Source: Mesorhizobium_L sp035547755 (lineage in GTDB: Bacteria; Pseudomonadota; Alphaproteobacteria; Rhizobiales; Rhizobiaceae). Taken from it: a stretch of DNA of 64,000 nt. Below, in pieces: positions 43,618-53,246 of the stretch. Both the position numbers and the translations under genes were made by a program. The stretch covers positions 1 to 64,000 of the forward strand of contig DASZUG010000048.1 of the NCBI GenBank assembly GCA_035547755.1. The letters are read 5' to 3'. The notes below the pieces were generated by a model, which made no database searches, was not told the DNA's origin, and worked only from the letters and a program-made list of their open reading frames with translations. Within the stretch, counting starts at the first letter, position 1. Every line of letters starts with the position of its first letter.

Positions 43618-43623
43618 TATAAT
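43618..43623 (+). promoter_or_regulatory. Consensus -10 element before the ABC transporter genes
   Basis: A perfect TATAAT lies 104 nt before the first binding-protein ATG. The best -35-like hexamer is TTGGCA at 43592-43597, a long 20-bp spacer, so the promoter assignment is uncertain. Confidence 0.35.
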
Positions 43624-43726
43624 GCTAAACTTGCATCGCAGAACGCAAAGCATGTTTTCCAGATGACGGAATGATAGCCGCCATTTCCGCCACTGGAGCA
43701 CACGCGGGCTAGCCGGAGGAGTCATC

Positions 43727-45316
43727 ATGACGAGCGAACTCGAATTCATGAGCGGTCAGGCGGCGGTCGGGAATGTCAGCCGTCGCGCCTTTCTGGGTCG
43801 CGCCGCCGCATTGGGTGTCACCGCCGCTTTCGCTGAAAGTCTTCTCGACAGTGCCGCCCTTGCAGCTGGGCCGCAGCGCGGCGGCACGCTGAAAGCCGGA
43901 CTCGTTGGCGGCGAGTCCACGGAAACGCTCGATCCGGCCACGACCAACAACCAGGTGGTCGGGCTGTTCAACCGCTGTTGGGGCGAGAAACTCGTTGACG
44001 TTTCGGATAAGGGCAAGATCATTCCCCGCCTGGCTGAAGAGGTCGGTTCGTCCAAGGATGCGAAGATCTGGACTTTCAGGATCCGCAAGGGCGTGACTTT
44101 CCACAATGGCAAGACGCTGACGCCGGCCGACGTGCTCGCGACGCTCGAACGCCACGCCGGGCCGGAATCGAAGTCTGGAGCGCTCGGAGTTCTGAAGGGC
44201 ATCGACAGGATGAAGATCGATGGCGATGATTTCGTCATCACGCTCAAGGAAGCGAATGCCGATCTCGCCTATCTCATGGCGGATTATCACCTCGTTATCC
44301 AGCCGAATGGCGGCAAGGACAATCCGGGCGCCGGCATCGGCACCGGCCCTTACAAGAATGCGTCCCATCTGCCGGGCGTCAGGGCGACCGGAACGCGCTA
44401 TACCGGCTATTGGGACCAGGAGCATTTCGGCTTCGCCGATCAGGTCGAGATCGTGACTATAAACGATTCGACGGCCCGCACGGCGGCTCTGCAAAGCGGC
44501 CAGGTCCATATGATCAACCGCGTCGAGCCCAAGATCGTTGAGCTTTTGAAGCGGCTTCCGACCGTCACCATCCAGAATATCGGCGGCAGTGCGCATTACG
44601 TCTTCGCGATGCAATGCATCACGCCGCCTTTCGACAACAATGATCTGCGCCTTGCGCTCAAATACGCCGTCGACCGCAAGCAAATGGTGGATCGCATCCT
44701 GCGAGGCTATGGATCGGTCGGCAACGATTTTCCGATCAATGCCGCCTACCCTCTTTTCCCCGACGATATTCCGCAGCGCGAATTCGATGCGGACAAGGCG
44801 GCTTTCCACTACAAGAAATCGGGCCATGGCGGCCCCATCGTGCTGCGCACGTCCGAAGTCGCCTTTCCGGGCGCCGTCGATGCCGCCGAGCTTTATCAGG
44901 CAAGCTGCGCCAGGGCCGGCATCAAGCTCCAGGTGCAACGGGTTCCGGGCGACGGCTACTGGACGGAAGTCTGGAACAAGAAGCCCTTCGCCGCCTCCTA
45001 TTGGCTGGGGCGGCCAACCCAGGACCAGCAATATTCGACCGTCTATCTGTCATCGGCCGACTGGAACGAGACCCGGTTCCGCAACGCCGATTTCGACAAG
45101 ATGGTGGTCGCCGCGCGTGCTGAACTCGACCCTGCCAAGCGCAAGGCGATCTATCGCCAGATGGCGCTGATGATCCGCGATCAGGGCGGCGCCATTATTC
45201 CCATGTTCAACGACTGGATTGATGCTACCTCAAAGAAAGTTATGGGATACAAGCCACAACCTGCGGGCGAATTGATGAACGGATTGGCATTGGACGCCTG
45301 TTGGCTCGCGGCGTAG
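43727..45316 (+). CDS. ABC transporter substrate-binding protein, SBP family 5 (first copy)
   Basis: 529 aa. VSRRAFLGRAAALG is a twin-arginine signal. The mature protein has family 5 blocks: GGTLKAGLVGGESTETLDPAT, KDAKIWTFRIRKGVTFHNGKTLTPADVLATLERH, and RVPGDGYWTEVWNKKPFAASYWLG. It binds peptides, opines or related solutes for the permeases downstream. GGAGGAG is 7 nt before the ATG. A second, closely similar binding protein follows 243 nt later. This copy has its own likely promoter and lies after the deaminase gene. Confidence 0.9.
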   Translation: MTSELEFMSGQAAVGNVSRRAFLGRAAALGVTAAFAESLLDSAALAAGPQRGGTLKAGLVGGESTETLDPATTNNQVVGLFNRCWGEKLVDVSDKGKIIPRLAEEVGSSKDAKIWTFRIRKGVTFHNGKTLTPADVLATLERHAGPESKSGALGVLKGIDRMKIDGDDFVITLKEANADLAYLMADYHLVIQPNGGKDNPGAGIGTGPYKNASHLPGVRATGTRYTGYWDQEHFGFADQVEIVTINDSTARTAALQSGQVHMINRVEPKIVELLKRLPTVTIQNIGGSAHYVFAMQCITPPFDNNDLRLALKYAVDRKQMVDRILRGYGSVGNDFPINAAYPLFPDDIPQREFDADKAAFHYKKSGHGGPIVLRTSEVAFPGAVDAAELYQASCARAGIKLQVQRVPGDGYWTEVWNKKPFAASYWLGRPTQDQQYSTVYLSSADWNETRFRNADFDKMVVAARAELDPAKRKAIYRQMALMIRDQGGAIIPMFNDWIDATSKKVMGYKPQPAGELMNGLALDACWLAA

Positions 45317-45559
45317 CCGCACGTGAAAATCATTGTTTTCGCAACGGATTACCAGAATCCGGCTTGCGCGGCGCTGCTGACGGTATACTCTCCTAAGCCA
45401 TGGGGATTTGGCTGTTTCTCCCTCTTTCCCATTGGGCCAAGAACGCGCATCATTTACGCCACGAGATGTCGCATTCTGCTCGTTGCAGGGGGGTGATTCC
45501 CGTCAATATCCGGGGTAACAAAGCCGCAAAGCGGTCGAACAACAGAGTGAGGAACAAGC

Positions 45560-47149
45560 ATGTCTCAGGAATTGGAATATCTCAGCCATCGGGTCGCCAA
45601 GGGCAAGCTGAGCCGGCGCGATTTCCTGGGGCGGGCGGCAGCGCTCGGCGTCACCGCCGCTACCGCCAATTCGCTTCTCGCAACCGCCGTCATGGCGGCC
45701 GGTCCGGTCAAGGGCGGAACGCTGAAAGCCGGCTTGCAGGGTGGCGAATCCACCAATGTGCTCGATCCGGCGCTTGATCTTAGCCAGGTCAATTTCAATT
45801 TTTCCAAATGCTGGGGCGAGTTGCTGGTCGATACCAATCCCGACGGCAGCATCGATTATCATATCGCCGAAAAGATCGACTCCAACAAGGATGCCACCGT
45901 CTGGACGATGAAAATCCGCAAGGATGTCGAGTTCCATACCGGCAAGACGGTGACGGCGCAGGATGTCATCGCCACGCTCGAACGCCACGCGGACAAGAAG
46001 TCGAAATCCGCGGCGCTCGGCATCCTTCAAGGCATCACTTCAATGAAGGCGGACGGCGATTCCGTCGTCGTCACGCTGAAGGACGCCAATGCAGACTTCC
46101 CCTACCTGATGGCGGATTATCACCTCGTCATCCAGCCAAACGGCGGCAAGGACAATCCCAACGCCGGCATCAGCGCCGGCCCATACAAGGTTGCGGTCAA
46201 CGAACCGGGCGTCCGCTATGGCGGTGAGAAGTTCAAGAATTACTGGCGCGGCGACAAGCTCGGCCATGCGAACCAGGTCGAGATCATCGTCATCAACGAT
46301 GCGACTGCGCGCACCGCGGCGCTGCAAAGCGGCCAGGTCAACATGATCAACCGGGTCGAGCCGAAGATCGTCGATCTGGTGAAGCGCATTTCGGGCGTGA
46401 CGATCCAGAACACCTCCGGCCGCGGCTTCTATCCCTTCAACATGTTCTGCGACACGCCGCCCTTCGACAACAACGACCTCAGGATGGCGCTCAAGCTGGC
46501 AATGGATCGCAAGCAGATGCTGCAGACGGTCCTCAGGGGCTATGGATCGATCGGCAATGATTTTCCGATCAACGACGCCTATCCGCTTTTCCCCGAAGGC
46601 ATACCGCAACGGGAATTCGATGCGGATCAGGCCAAGCATTATTACAAGAAATCCGGCCACAGCGGCTCGATCCTCCTGCGGACATCCGACGTCGCCTTCC
46701 CCGGCGCGGTGGATGCGGCCCAGCTCTATCAGCAGAGCTGCGCCAAGTGCGGCATCACCATCGAAGTCAAGCGCGAGCCGGGCGACGGCTACTGGTCGGA
46801 GGTCTGGAACAAGAAGCCGTTCTCGCTCTCCTATTGGGGCGGGCGCCCAACGCAGGACCAGATGTATTCCACCGCCTATATCTCCAGCGCCGATTGGAAT
46901 GATACGCGCTGGAAGCGGCCGGAGTTCGACAAGATGGTGATCCAGGCGCGCGGCGAACTCGACAAGGAAAAGCGCAAGAAGATGTATCGCGACATGGCGA
47001 TGATGATGCGCGACCAGGGTGGGCTGATCGTTCCATTCTTCAACCAGTATATTGACGCTACCGGCAAGGGCGTGGAAGGATTCATCAAGAATCCGGCGCA
47101 GGAAATGGGCAACGGATACGCCTTGGCTGAATGCTGGATCGCGGCCTGA
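45560..47149 (+). CDS. ABC transporter substrate-binding protein, SBP family 5 (second copy)
   Basis: 529 aa, same length as the first copy and very similar to it along the whole chain (GRAAALGVTAA, TLKAGLQGGES, MADYHLVIQPNGGKDNP, GSIGNDFPINDAYPLFPEGIPQREFDADQA). The signal has LSRRDFLGRAAALG. The loops that line the pocket differ more than the core, so ligands may differ. GAGGAAC lies 7 nt upstream. It is 16 nt from the permease gene, so it is the direct operon partner. The 243 nt before it hold no obvious RNA or gene. Confidence 0.9.
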   Translation: MSQELEYLSHRVAKGKLSRRDFLGRAAALGVTAATANSLLATAVMAAGPVKGGTLKAGLQGGESTNVLDPALDLSQVNFNFSKCWGELLVDTNPDGSIDYHIAEKIDSNKDATVWTMKIRKDVEFHTGKTVTAQDVIATLERHADKKSKSAALGILQGITSMKADGDSVVVTLKDANADFPYLMADYHLVIQPNGGKDNPNAGISAGPYKVAVNEPGVRYGGEKFKNYWRGDKLGHANQVEIIVINDATARTAALQSGQVNMINRVEPKIVDLVKRISGVTIQNTSGRGFYPFNMFCDTPPFDNNDLRMALKLAMDRKQMLQTVLRGYGSIGNDFPINDAYPLFPEGIPQREFDADQAKHYYKKSGHSGSILLRTSDVAFPGAVDAAQLYQQSCAKCGITIEVKREPGDGYWSEVWNKKPFSLSYWGGRPTQDQMYSTAYISSADWNDTRWKRPEFDKMVIQARGELDKEKRKKMYRDMAMMMRDQGGLIVPFFNQYIDATGKGVEGFIKNPAQEMGNGYALAECWIAA

Positions 47150-47165
47150 CCGGGGCCGCTGATCC

Positions 47166-48125
47166 ATGAAATCACCACTGGCGAAACTGGTGGCGCAGCG
47201 TGTCGGACTGAGCATTATTTTGCTCTTCGCCGTCTCGATCCTGATTTTCGTCGGGACACAGATCCTTCCAGGCGACGTCGCCCAGTCCATCCTCGGACAG
47301 GCGGCGACACCGGAGGCGGTGGCAAATCTCCGCGCGTCGCTTGGGCTCAACCAGCCGGCTTATCTGCGTTACCTCGAATGGCTGGGAGGGCTTCTTACCG
47401 GCCATCTCGGCAACGCGCTGTCGAACGGGTTGCCGATCGGCCCCGAACTTTGGCAAAGGCTGAAGAACACGCTCTTTCTGGCGTTTTGGGCGGCGGCGAT
47501 TTCCGTGCCGCTGTCGACCATTCTGGGGCTGATCGCGGTGCGCCACAAGAACGGCTTCATCGATAAGATGATCTCCGCCACCACGCTGTTGACGATCTCG
47601 CTGCCGGATTTCTTCATCGGCTATCTCTTGATCTATTTCGTCGCCGTGAAACTCGGCTGGTTCACCAGCGTTTCCACGGTCTTCAACGGCATGCCGTTCC
47701 TCCAGAGGCTGGAAGCGATCGTCCTGCCCGCCACGGCGCTGACGCTGGTGGTGCTGGCGCAGATGATGCGCATGACGCGCGCGGCGATCCTCAACGTCAT
47801 GCAGTCCGCCTATGTCGAGACGGCCGAATTGAAGGGCCTGTCGCGCTTCAATATCATCTGGCACCACGCTTTCCCGAACGCGGTGGCGCCGATCATCAAT
47901 GTCGTGATGCTCAATCTCGCCTATCTGGTCGTCGGCGTGGTCGTCATCGAGGTGATCTTCGTCTATCCCGGAATGGGCCAATACCTGGTCGATCATGTCG
48001 CCAAGCGTGACGTGCCGGTGGTGCAGGATTGCGGCCTGATCTTCGCTGCCGTTTATATCGGCCTCAATATGCTCGCAGATATTTTCGCGATCCTGTCGAA
48101 TCCGCGCTTGCGGCACCCGAAATGA
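47166..48125 (+). CDS. ABC transporter permease (DppB/OppB type)
   Basis: 319 aa with six helices. The start VAQRVGLSIILLFAVSILIFVGTQILPGD is standard for DppB, as is the helix region STILGLIAVRHKNGFIDK. The EAA loop is ETAELKGLSRFNIIWHHAFPNAVAPIINV. It pairs with the DppC-type permease 9 nt downstream to form the membrane channel for the two binding proteins. Confidence 0.93.
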   Translation: MKSPLAKLVAQRVGLSIILLFAVSILIFVGTQILPGDVAQSILGQAATPEAVANLRASLGLNQPAYLRYLEWLGGLLTGHLGNALSNGLPIGPELWQRLKNTLFLAFWAAAISVPLSTILGLIAVRHKNGFIDKMISATTLLTISLPDFFIGYLLIYFVAVKLGWFTSVSTVFNGMPFLQRLEAIVLPATALTLVVLAQMMRMTRAAILNVMQSAYVETAELKGLSRFNIIWHHAFPNAVAPIINVVMLNLAYLVVGVVVIEVIFVYPGMGQYLVDHVAKRDVPVVQDCGLIFAAVYIGLNMLADIFAILSNPRLRHPK

Positions 48126-48134
48126 GGAGCGCCG

Positions 48135-48965
48135 ATGTTTGACATCCGCCGTATCCCGTTAAGTGCCCTCCTCGGCGTGGTCATCACCGCGATCTATGTC
48201 CTGGTTGCGATCTTCACCCCCTGGATCGCCCCCTATTCCGATACGGCTGTGGTCGGCGACGTTTGGGCGCCGATTTCCGCGGCGCATTGGCTGGGGACCG
48301 ACAATCTCGGCCGCGATCTTCTCACCCGTCTCCTCTACGGCGCGCGCATTACGCTTTTCATCGCGGCGCTCGCAACGGCGCTTTCTTTCACGCTGGGCGC
48401 CAGCCTCGGCTTCACCGCCGCTGTCGTTGGCGGCTGGTTCGACGAGTTCCTGTCGCGCTTCATCGATTTGATCATGTCGATACCGACGCTGATCTTCGCG
48501 TTGGTGGTCCTTTCTGTGCTGCCCGCGGATACGGTGATCCTGATCCTCGTCATGGGCATTCTCGATTCGACGCGCGTCTTCCGTATTTCACGCGCGGTCG
48601 CCGTCGATATCAACGTCATGGATTTCGTCGAGGCGGCGAAGCTGCGCGGCGAGGGCAAGTTGTGGATCATCTTCCGGGAAATCCTGCCGAACGCGCTTTC
48701 GCCGCTGGTTGCGGAACTCGGCCTGCGCTTCATTTTCATGATCCTGTTCCTGTCCGCGCTTTCCTTCCTTGGTCTCGGCGTGCAGCCGCCCGCCTCCGAC
48801 TGGGGCGGCATGGTGAAGGAAAACAAGGACGGCATCGTTTTCGGCGTCCCGGCGGCTCTCCTGCCGGCGGCTGCGATTTCCATCCTTGCCATTTCGGTCA
48901 ATCTGGTCGCAGACTGGATTCTCAACCGCACGACCGACCTCAAGGGAGGGCGCGGCAATGCCTAG
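48135..48965 (+). CDS. ABC transporter permease (DppC/OppC type)
   Basis: 276 aa. HWLGTDNLGRDLLTRLLYGARITLFIA is the OppC hallmark, and EAAKLRGEGKLWIIFREILPNALSPLVAELG is the EAA loop that contacts the ATPase. About six helices. GAGGAG is placed before the ATG. Its 3' end overlaps the ATPase gene by 8 nt. Confidence 0.93.
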   Translation: MFDIRRIPLSALLGVVITAIYVLVAIFTPWIAPYSDTAVVGDVWAPISAAHWLGTDNLGRDLLTRLLYGARITLFIAALATALSFTLGASLGFTAAVVGGWFDEFLSRFIDLIMSIPTLIFALVVLSVLPADTVILILVMGILDSTRVFRISRAVAVDINVMDFVEAAKLRGEGKLWIIFREILPNALSPLVAELGLRFIFMILFLSALSFLGLGVQPPASDWGGMVKENKDGIVFGVPAALLPAAAISILAISVNLVADWILNRTTDLKGGRGNA

Positions 48966-50628
48966 GCCGGCGAAAAGGCCGCAGGGCCCGGAATCCGATA
49001 CGCTTCTCGACATCCGCAATCTGCGCATCGAAGCGACCGTTTATCCGCCGGGAGAGGATCCCAGGAACATCGTCATTGTCGACGACGTGTCCCTTACGCT
49101 TGAAAAGGGCAAGGTGCTCGGCCTGATTGGCGAATCAGGCGCGGGCAAATCGACCATCGGCCTCTCTTCCATGGGATACGGAAGAGGCGGCGTACGTATA
49201 ACCGGCGGCCAGGTGATCCTGAACGGCCGTGACATATTGAAGGGCGGGCAGAAGGGCTTCCGGCAATTACGCGGCCGCGAGGTCTGCTACGTCGCGCAAT
49301 CCGCCGCCGCCGCGTTCAACCCGGCTCATAGGCTGATGCAGCAGGTTGTCGAGGCTTCGCTTAGGCATGGCGTGTTCTCCCGCGCCGAAGCGGAAAAGCG
49401 CGCCATCGCGCTGTTCAAGGAATTGAGCCTGCCCGATCCGGAACATATCGGCAATCGCTATCCCCACCAGGTTTCCGGCGGCCAGTTGCAGCGCGTCATG
49501 ACCGCGATGGCGTTGTGTTCGAAGCCCGACCTTATCATCTTCGACGAGCCCACCACCGCGCTCGACGTGACGACTCAGATCGACGTTCTCGCTGCTATCA
49601 AGAAGGCAATCCGGGATACTGGCGTTGCCGCGCTTTACATCACCCACGACCTCGCCGTCGTGGCGCAGGTGGCCGACGACATCATGGTGCTGCGGCACGG
49701 CAAGAAGGTCGAAAAGGGCGATACGCGCCAGATCATCAAGGAGCCCGGGCAGGAATATACGAGCGCGCTCGTCTCGGTCCACTCCATCCCGCACGAGGAA
49801 CAGAAACCCGCTTCGAACCCGATCCTCTCCGTGAAGAACGTGACCGCGGCCTATGGCGGCGGCAATGTGAAGGTGCTGAAGAACGTCACCGTCGATCTTT
49901 GCGCCGGACAGACGCTCGCGATCGTCGGCGAGTCCGGTTCCGGCAAATCGACGCTCGCGCGCGCCATAACCGGCCTCTTGCCGCCCATGGAAGGCTCGAT
50001 CCTCTTCGATGGTCGGACGCTTGCCCGCCGTCTGCGCGATCGCAGAAAGAACGATCTGCGCGAATTGCAGATGATCTACCAGATGGCGGACGTGGCGATG
50101 AATCCGCGCCAGACAGTCGCCACCATTATCGGCCGTCCCATCGAATTCTATTTCGGCCACAAGGGACGCAAGCGCGACCAGATGGTGCGCGAACTGCTCG
50201 ACAAGATCGAAATGGGCAACGGTTTCTTCGACCGCTATCCGGCCGAGCTTTCCGGCGGGCAAAAGCAGCGCGTCTGCATTGCCCGCGCGCTTGCGGCCAA
50301 GCCCAAGCTCATCATCTGTGACGAGGTGACGAGCGCGCTCGACCCGCTTGTGGCGAACGGTATCCTCAAACTGCTCTTGAATCTCCAGCAAGAGGAGAAC
50401 GTCGCCTATCTCTTCATCACCCACGACCTCGCCACGGTGAAATCGATCGCCGATTCGATCGCCGTCATGTATCGCGGCAGCGTCGTGCGCTACGGGCCAA
50501 AAAGCGAGGTACTCACGCCTCCCTTCGACGCCTATACCGACCTCCTCCTGTCCTCCGTTCCCGAGATGGAGATCGGTTGGCTCGAAAAGGCGATCAGCGG
50601 ACGCCGGATGGAAGCTGCGGGGAATTGA
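48958..50628 (+). CDS. Fused dual ATP-binding protein of the peptide-type ABC transporter
   Basis: 556 aa with two complete nucleotide-binding domains. The first (residues about 15-265) has GLIGESGAGKST, VSGGQLQRVMTAMAL and DEPTTALDVTTQID. The second (about 290-540) has AIVGESGSGKSTLARAI, LSGGQKQRVCIARAL and DEVTSALDPLV. This is the DppD-DppF fusion form. The usual TTALDV D-loop of domain two is TSALDP, as in OppF. The ATG at 48958 overlaps the permease gene by 8 nt. Confidence 0.93.
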   Translation: MPRPAKRPQGPESDTLLDIRNLRIEATVYPPGEDPRNIVIVDDVSLTLEKGKVLGLIGESGAGKSTIGLSSMGYGRGGVRITGGQVILNGRDILKGGQKGFRQLRGREVCYVAQSAAAAFNPAHRLMQQVVEASLRHGVFSRAEAEKRAIALFKELSLPDPEHIGNRYPHQVSGGQLQRVMTAMALCSKPDLIIFDEPTTALDVTTQIDVLAAIKKAIRDTGVAALYITHDLAVVAQVADDIMVLRHGKKVEKGDTRQIIKEPGQEYTSALVSVHSIPHEEQKPASNPILSVKNVTAAYGGGNVKVLKNVTVDLCAGQTLAIVGESGSGKSTLARAITGLLPPMEGSILFDGRTLARRLRDRRKNDLRELQMIYQMADVAMNPRQTVATIIGRPIEFYFGHKGRKRDQMVRELLDKIEMGNGFFDRYPAELSGGQKQRVCIARALAAKPKLIICDEVTSALDPLVANGILKLLLNLQQEENVAYLFITHDLATVKSIADSIAVMYRGSVVRYGPKSEVLTPPFDAYTDLLLSSVPEMEIGWLEKAISGRRMEAAGN

Positions 50629-50675
50629 TTCCGGCCCCCGGCACAAGCTGAAATTCTTGCCCGAGTTGATTGCCC

Positions 50676-51509
50676 ATGCGCTCGAAACTCCTGCTCATCA
50701 TCCTTGACGGCGTCCCCTATCGGAACTGGCGGCGGCTGATGGGCAATCTGGAAGGCTGGGTTCAGTCGGGTGAGGCACGCGTCTGGAAGATGCGGTCGGT
50801 GCTGCCATCGACTTCGGCCTGCTGTTACGCCTCCATCCACACCGGCGTGCCGCCGCAGGTCCATGGCATCCTGTCGAACGAGGTTCGCTTCCGTGTGAGG
50901 CAGCCCGACATCTTCTCCGAAGTAAGCAGGGCAGGTGGTAAAACCGGCGCGGTGACGCATTCCTACTGGTCGGAATTCTTCAACCGCTATCCTTTCGATC
51001 CGGTGCGCGATATCGAATATGACGAGACCGGCGGCCCGATCACCCATGGCCGCTTCCACACCATGACCGGCTACGACCGCCACAACCAGATGACGCCGTC
51101 CGACGTCGATCTCTTCGCCACGCTGACCATGCTGACGGAGCGCTTTGGCATCGATTATGGCATCCTCCACACCTGCACGCTGGATTCTATGGGCCACCGT
51201 TTCGGTCATGACTGCTATGAAATGGATCATGCCGTTTACGCCATGGACGGTATGCTAGCAGCCTTCCTTCGCAGATGGCGTAGTGCGGGCTATGAAGTGA
51301 TCGTGACGGCCGATCACGGGCAGACCGATCGCGGCCATCATGGCGGCCATGAGGACGCCCAGCAGGATGTCGCGCTTTATTATTTCGGCGCCGGCAGCGG
51401 CCCCGAGGAGGATCTCCTGTTGAACCAACTCCAACTCGCGCCGACCATCCTCAACCGGCTGGGTGTGCCTGTACCCGAAACGATGAAAGCGAAGCTGTTT
51501 CTGTCCTGA
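50676..51509 (+). CDS. Alkaline-phosphatase-superfamily phosphodiesterase/pyrophosphatase
   Basis: 277 aa. SKLLLIILDGVPYRNWRRLMG carries the metal-binding Asp and a Thr/Ser-type nucleophile region further on (MRSVLPSTSACCYASIHTGVPPQVHGI). YGILHTCTLDSMGHRFGHD and TADHGQTDRGHHGGHE supply the remaining metal His and Asp. The family hydrolyses phosphate mono- or diesters or nucleotides. No signal peptide is evident. It follows the ABC ATPase by 47 nt and may be cotranscribed, which suggests that the imported solute carries a phosphate ester; this is inference. Start is the ATG at 50676. Confidence 0.82.
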   Translation: MRSKLLLIILDGVPYRNWRRLMGNLEGWVQSGEARVWKMRSVLPSTSACCYASIHTGVPPQVHGILSNEVRFRVRQPDIFSEVSRAGGKTGAVTHSYWSEFFNRYPFDPVRDIEYDETGGPITHGRFHTMTGYDRHNQMTPSDVDLFATLTMLTERFGIDYGILHTCTLDSMGHRFGHDCYEMDHAVYAMDGMLAAFLRRWRSAGYEVIVTADHGQTDRGHHGGHEDAQQDVALYYFGAGSGPEEDLLLNQLQLAPTILNRLGVPVPETMKAKLFLS

Positions 51510-51519
51510 CCGCTGCCCA

Positions 51520-52461
51520 TCAGTAGGGCCATTCGCGTTTGCCGAGCGCCTTCACCGCTTCGGTGATGCGGGTGAAACTCGTTCGTGCCCGGCCGACCAT
51601 GTGACGGCCGCGCAGATAGCCATGGACGAGACCCTTCTCGTTGAACCAGACACATCTGCCGCCATCGGCCGCAATCCGCTCGCAATAATCCTTGCCGTCC
51701 GATGACAGCGGATCGCATTCGGCGGAGATGATGACGGTCGGCGGCAGATTGGCAAAATCGGCATCGGCGAGCGGCGCATAGGTGATGTCGCCGGTAACGT
51801 CCGCGCCGCCGGTCCGCACATCCTTGTAGAATTCCATGTCGCGTACGGTCAGCATCGGTGCTTCGGCATGCTCGACATAGGATCCCTTGTGATGGTTTCC
51901 GCCCAATCCCGGATAAATCAGCACCTGACCGGCCGGGTGGCGCTCATGGCCGCGCGTGGCATGGGAAACGGCAGCCGCGAGATTGCCGCCGGCGGAATCG
52001 CCGACGAGCAAGATCCGCCTCTTATCACGCTGGATGGCCCATTCGAAGGCCGCGAGCGCATCGTCGAATGCGGCTGGGTGAAGATATTCCGGCGCCAGCC
52101 TGTAATCGACTGACACCACCTCATAGCCCGTCCGCTCGCAAAGCTCGGCACAAACATCGTCATGACTCTCAAGGCCGCCGAGGATGAAACCACCGCCATG
52201 ATAATAAAGAGCGCGCGCGTCATTATCAGGCTCGGCATTGCGATAGACGCGGATCGGAATTTCGTGGTCGCCGGCATCGATGGCCATCGTCTCGGCTTCG
52301 ACGCCTTTTGGGTATCCGGCATGGAATTCGCGGCACATCCGGTCGTAGATCGCGCGCTGCTCGGCGATGGTGTAATCGACCGTATCGGGCGGGTAATAGC
52401 TGTTGGTCTTGTCGATGAAGGCCCAGGTTTCGGCATCAATGATCTTGGAATAGTCGGTCAT
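51520..52461 (-). CDS. Alpha/beta hydrolase of the hormone-sensitive lipase group
   Basis: 313 aa. The oxyanion-hole motif is ALYYHGGGFILGG and the nucleophile elbow is LVGDSAGGNLAAA. The Asp is in the SAECDPLSSDGKDY region and the His in GLVHGYLRGRH. These enzymes hydrolyse short acyl esters. The ATG at 52461 overlaps the upstream CaiD-like gene stop in ATGA, so it is the last gene of the carnitine unit. It might act as the missing thioesterase or an acylcarnitine esterase; the sequence does not decide. Confidence 0.85.
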   Translation of the reverse strand: MTDYSKIIDAETWAFIDKTNSYYPPDTVDYTIAEQRAIYDRMCREFHAGYPKGVEAETMAIDAGDHEIPIRVYRNAEPDNDARALYYHGGGFILGGLESHDDVCAELCERTGYEVVSVDYRLAPEYLHPAAFDDALAAFEWAIQRDKRRILLVGDSAGGNLAAAVSHATRGHERHPAGQVLIYPGLGGNHHKGSYVEHAEAPMLTVRDMEFYKDVRTGGADVTGDITYAPLADADFANLPPTVIISAECDPLSSDGKDYCERIAADGGRCVWFNEKGLVHGYLRGRHMVGRARTSFTRITEAVKALGKREWPY

Positions 52462-53237
52462 TTCCCTTTCCACACCGGATCGCGCTTCTCGGCGAAGGCG
52501 CGGAACCCTTCCATATTGTCCTCCGAGGCATAGAGCGTGTCCACCGTGCGGAATTTCCGCTTGGTTATCCAGTTCATCGCCTCCTGGAAATTCATGTTTT
52601 CCGCCTCGCGCGCCACCTCCTTGATCGCCGCGAAGACGAGCGGCGGACCGCCGGCCAGCAGCCGCGCCACTTCCCAGACGCGATCCTCCAACCTGTCTGC
52701 CGGCAGCACCTCGTTGACGAGCCCCCAGCGATGCGCTTCCTGAACATCCATCCAGCGGCCAGTGAGGAGTAGGTCCATGGCGACATGATAGGGAATGCGC
52801 TTCGGCAGCTTGACCGTCGCCGCATCGGCGAGCGTCCCGGCGCGGATTTCAGGCAATGCAAAGGAGGAATGCTCCGAAGCGTAGATCAGGTCGCATGACA
52901 GCGCCAGTTCGAAACCGCCGCCCACCGCCATGCCGTTGACGCAGGCGATGATCGGCTTGTTCATGTCGATCATTTCCTGCAGGCCACCAAAACCGCCGAC
53001 GCCGTAATCGCCATCGACCGCATCTCCTGCGGCAGCCGCCTTCAAATCCCAGCCGGCGGAAAAGAATTTCTCGCCAGCCGTCTTAACGATCGCCACGCGC
53101 AGTTCCGGATTGTCGCGGAAGGATCGGAAAGTTTCTCCCATCAGCCGAGAGGTGGCAAGATCGATCGCATTCGCCTTCGGCCGGTCGAGCGTGACTTCGA
53201 GGATACCGCCCTCGCGGCGAGTGGTGATGACGGACAT
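52458..53237 (-). CDS. Enoyl-CoA hydratase, carnitinyl-CoA dehydratase (CaiD) type
   Basis: 259 aa crotonase. The oxyanion-hole region is SAGWDLKAAA, and the second is NGMAVGGGFELALSCDLIYAS. LPEIRAGTLADAATVKLPKRIPYHVAMDLLLTGRW resembles the CaiD subgroup. It would add water to crotonobetainyl-CoA to give L-carnitinyl-CoA. GGAG lies 7 nt before the ATG. It sits between the CoA ligase (9 nt upstream) and the hydrolase (4-nt overlap). The assignment depends mainly on this context. Confidence 0.82.
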   Translation of the reverse strand: MSVITTRREGGILEVTLDRPKANAIDLATSRLMGETFRSFRDNPELRVAIVKTAGEKFFSAGWDLKAAAAGDAVDGDYGVGGFGGLQEMIDMNKPIIACVNGMAVGGGFELALSCDLIYASEHSSFALPEIRAGTLADAATVKLPKRIPYHVAMDLLLTGRWMDVQEAHRWGLVNEVLPADRLEDRVWEVARLLAGGPPLVFAAIKEVAREAENMNFQEAMNWITKRKFRTVDTLYASEDNMEGFRAFAEKRDPVWKGK

Positions 53238-53246
53238 GACAAGCTC

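Noticed and set aside
45317..45559. Possible RNA gene or attenuator in the gap between the two binding-protein genes
   Set aside because: No tRNA-like fold or strong hairpin with a T tract could be drawn; only short local pairing.
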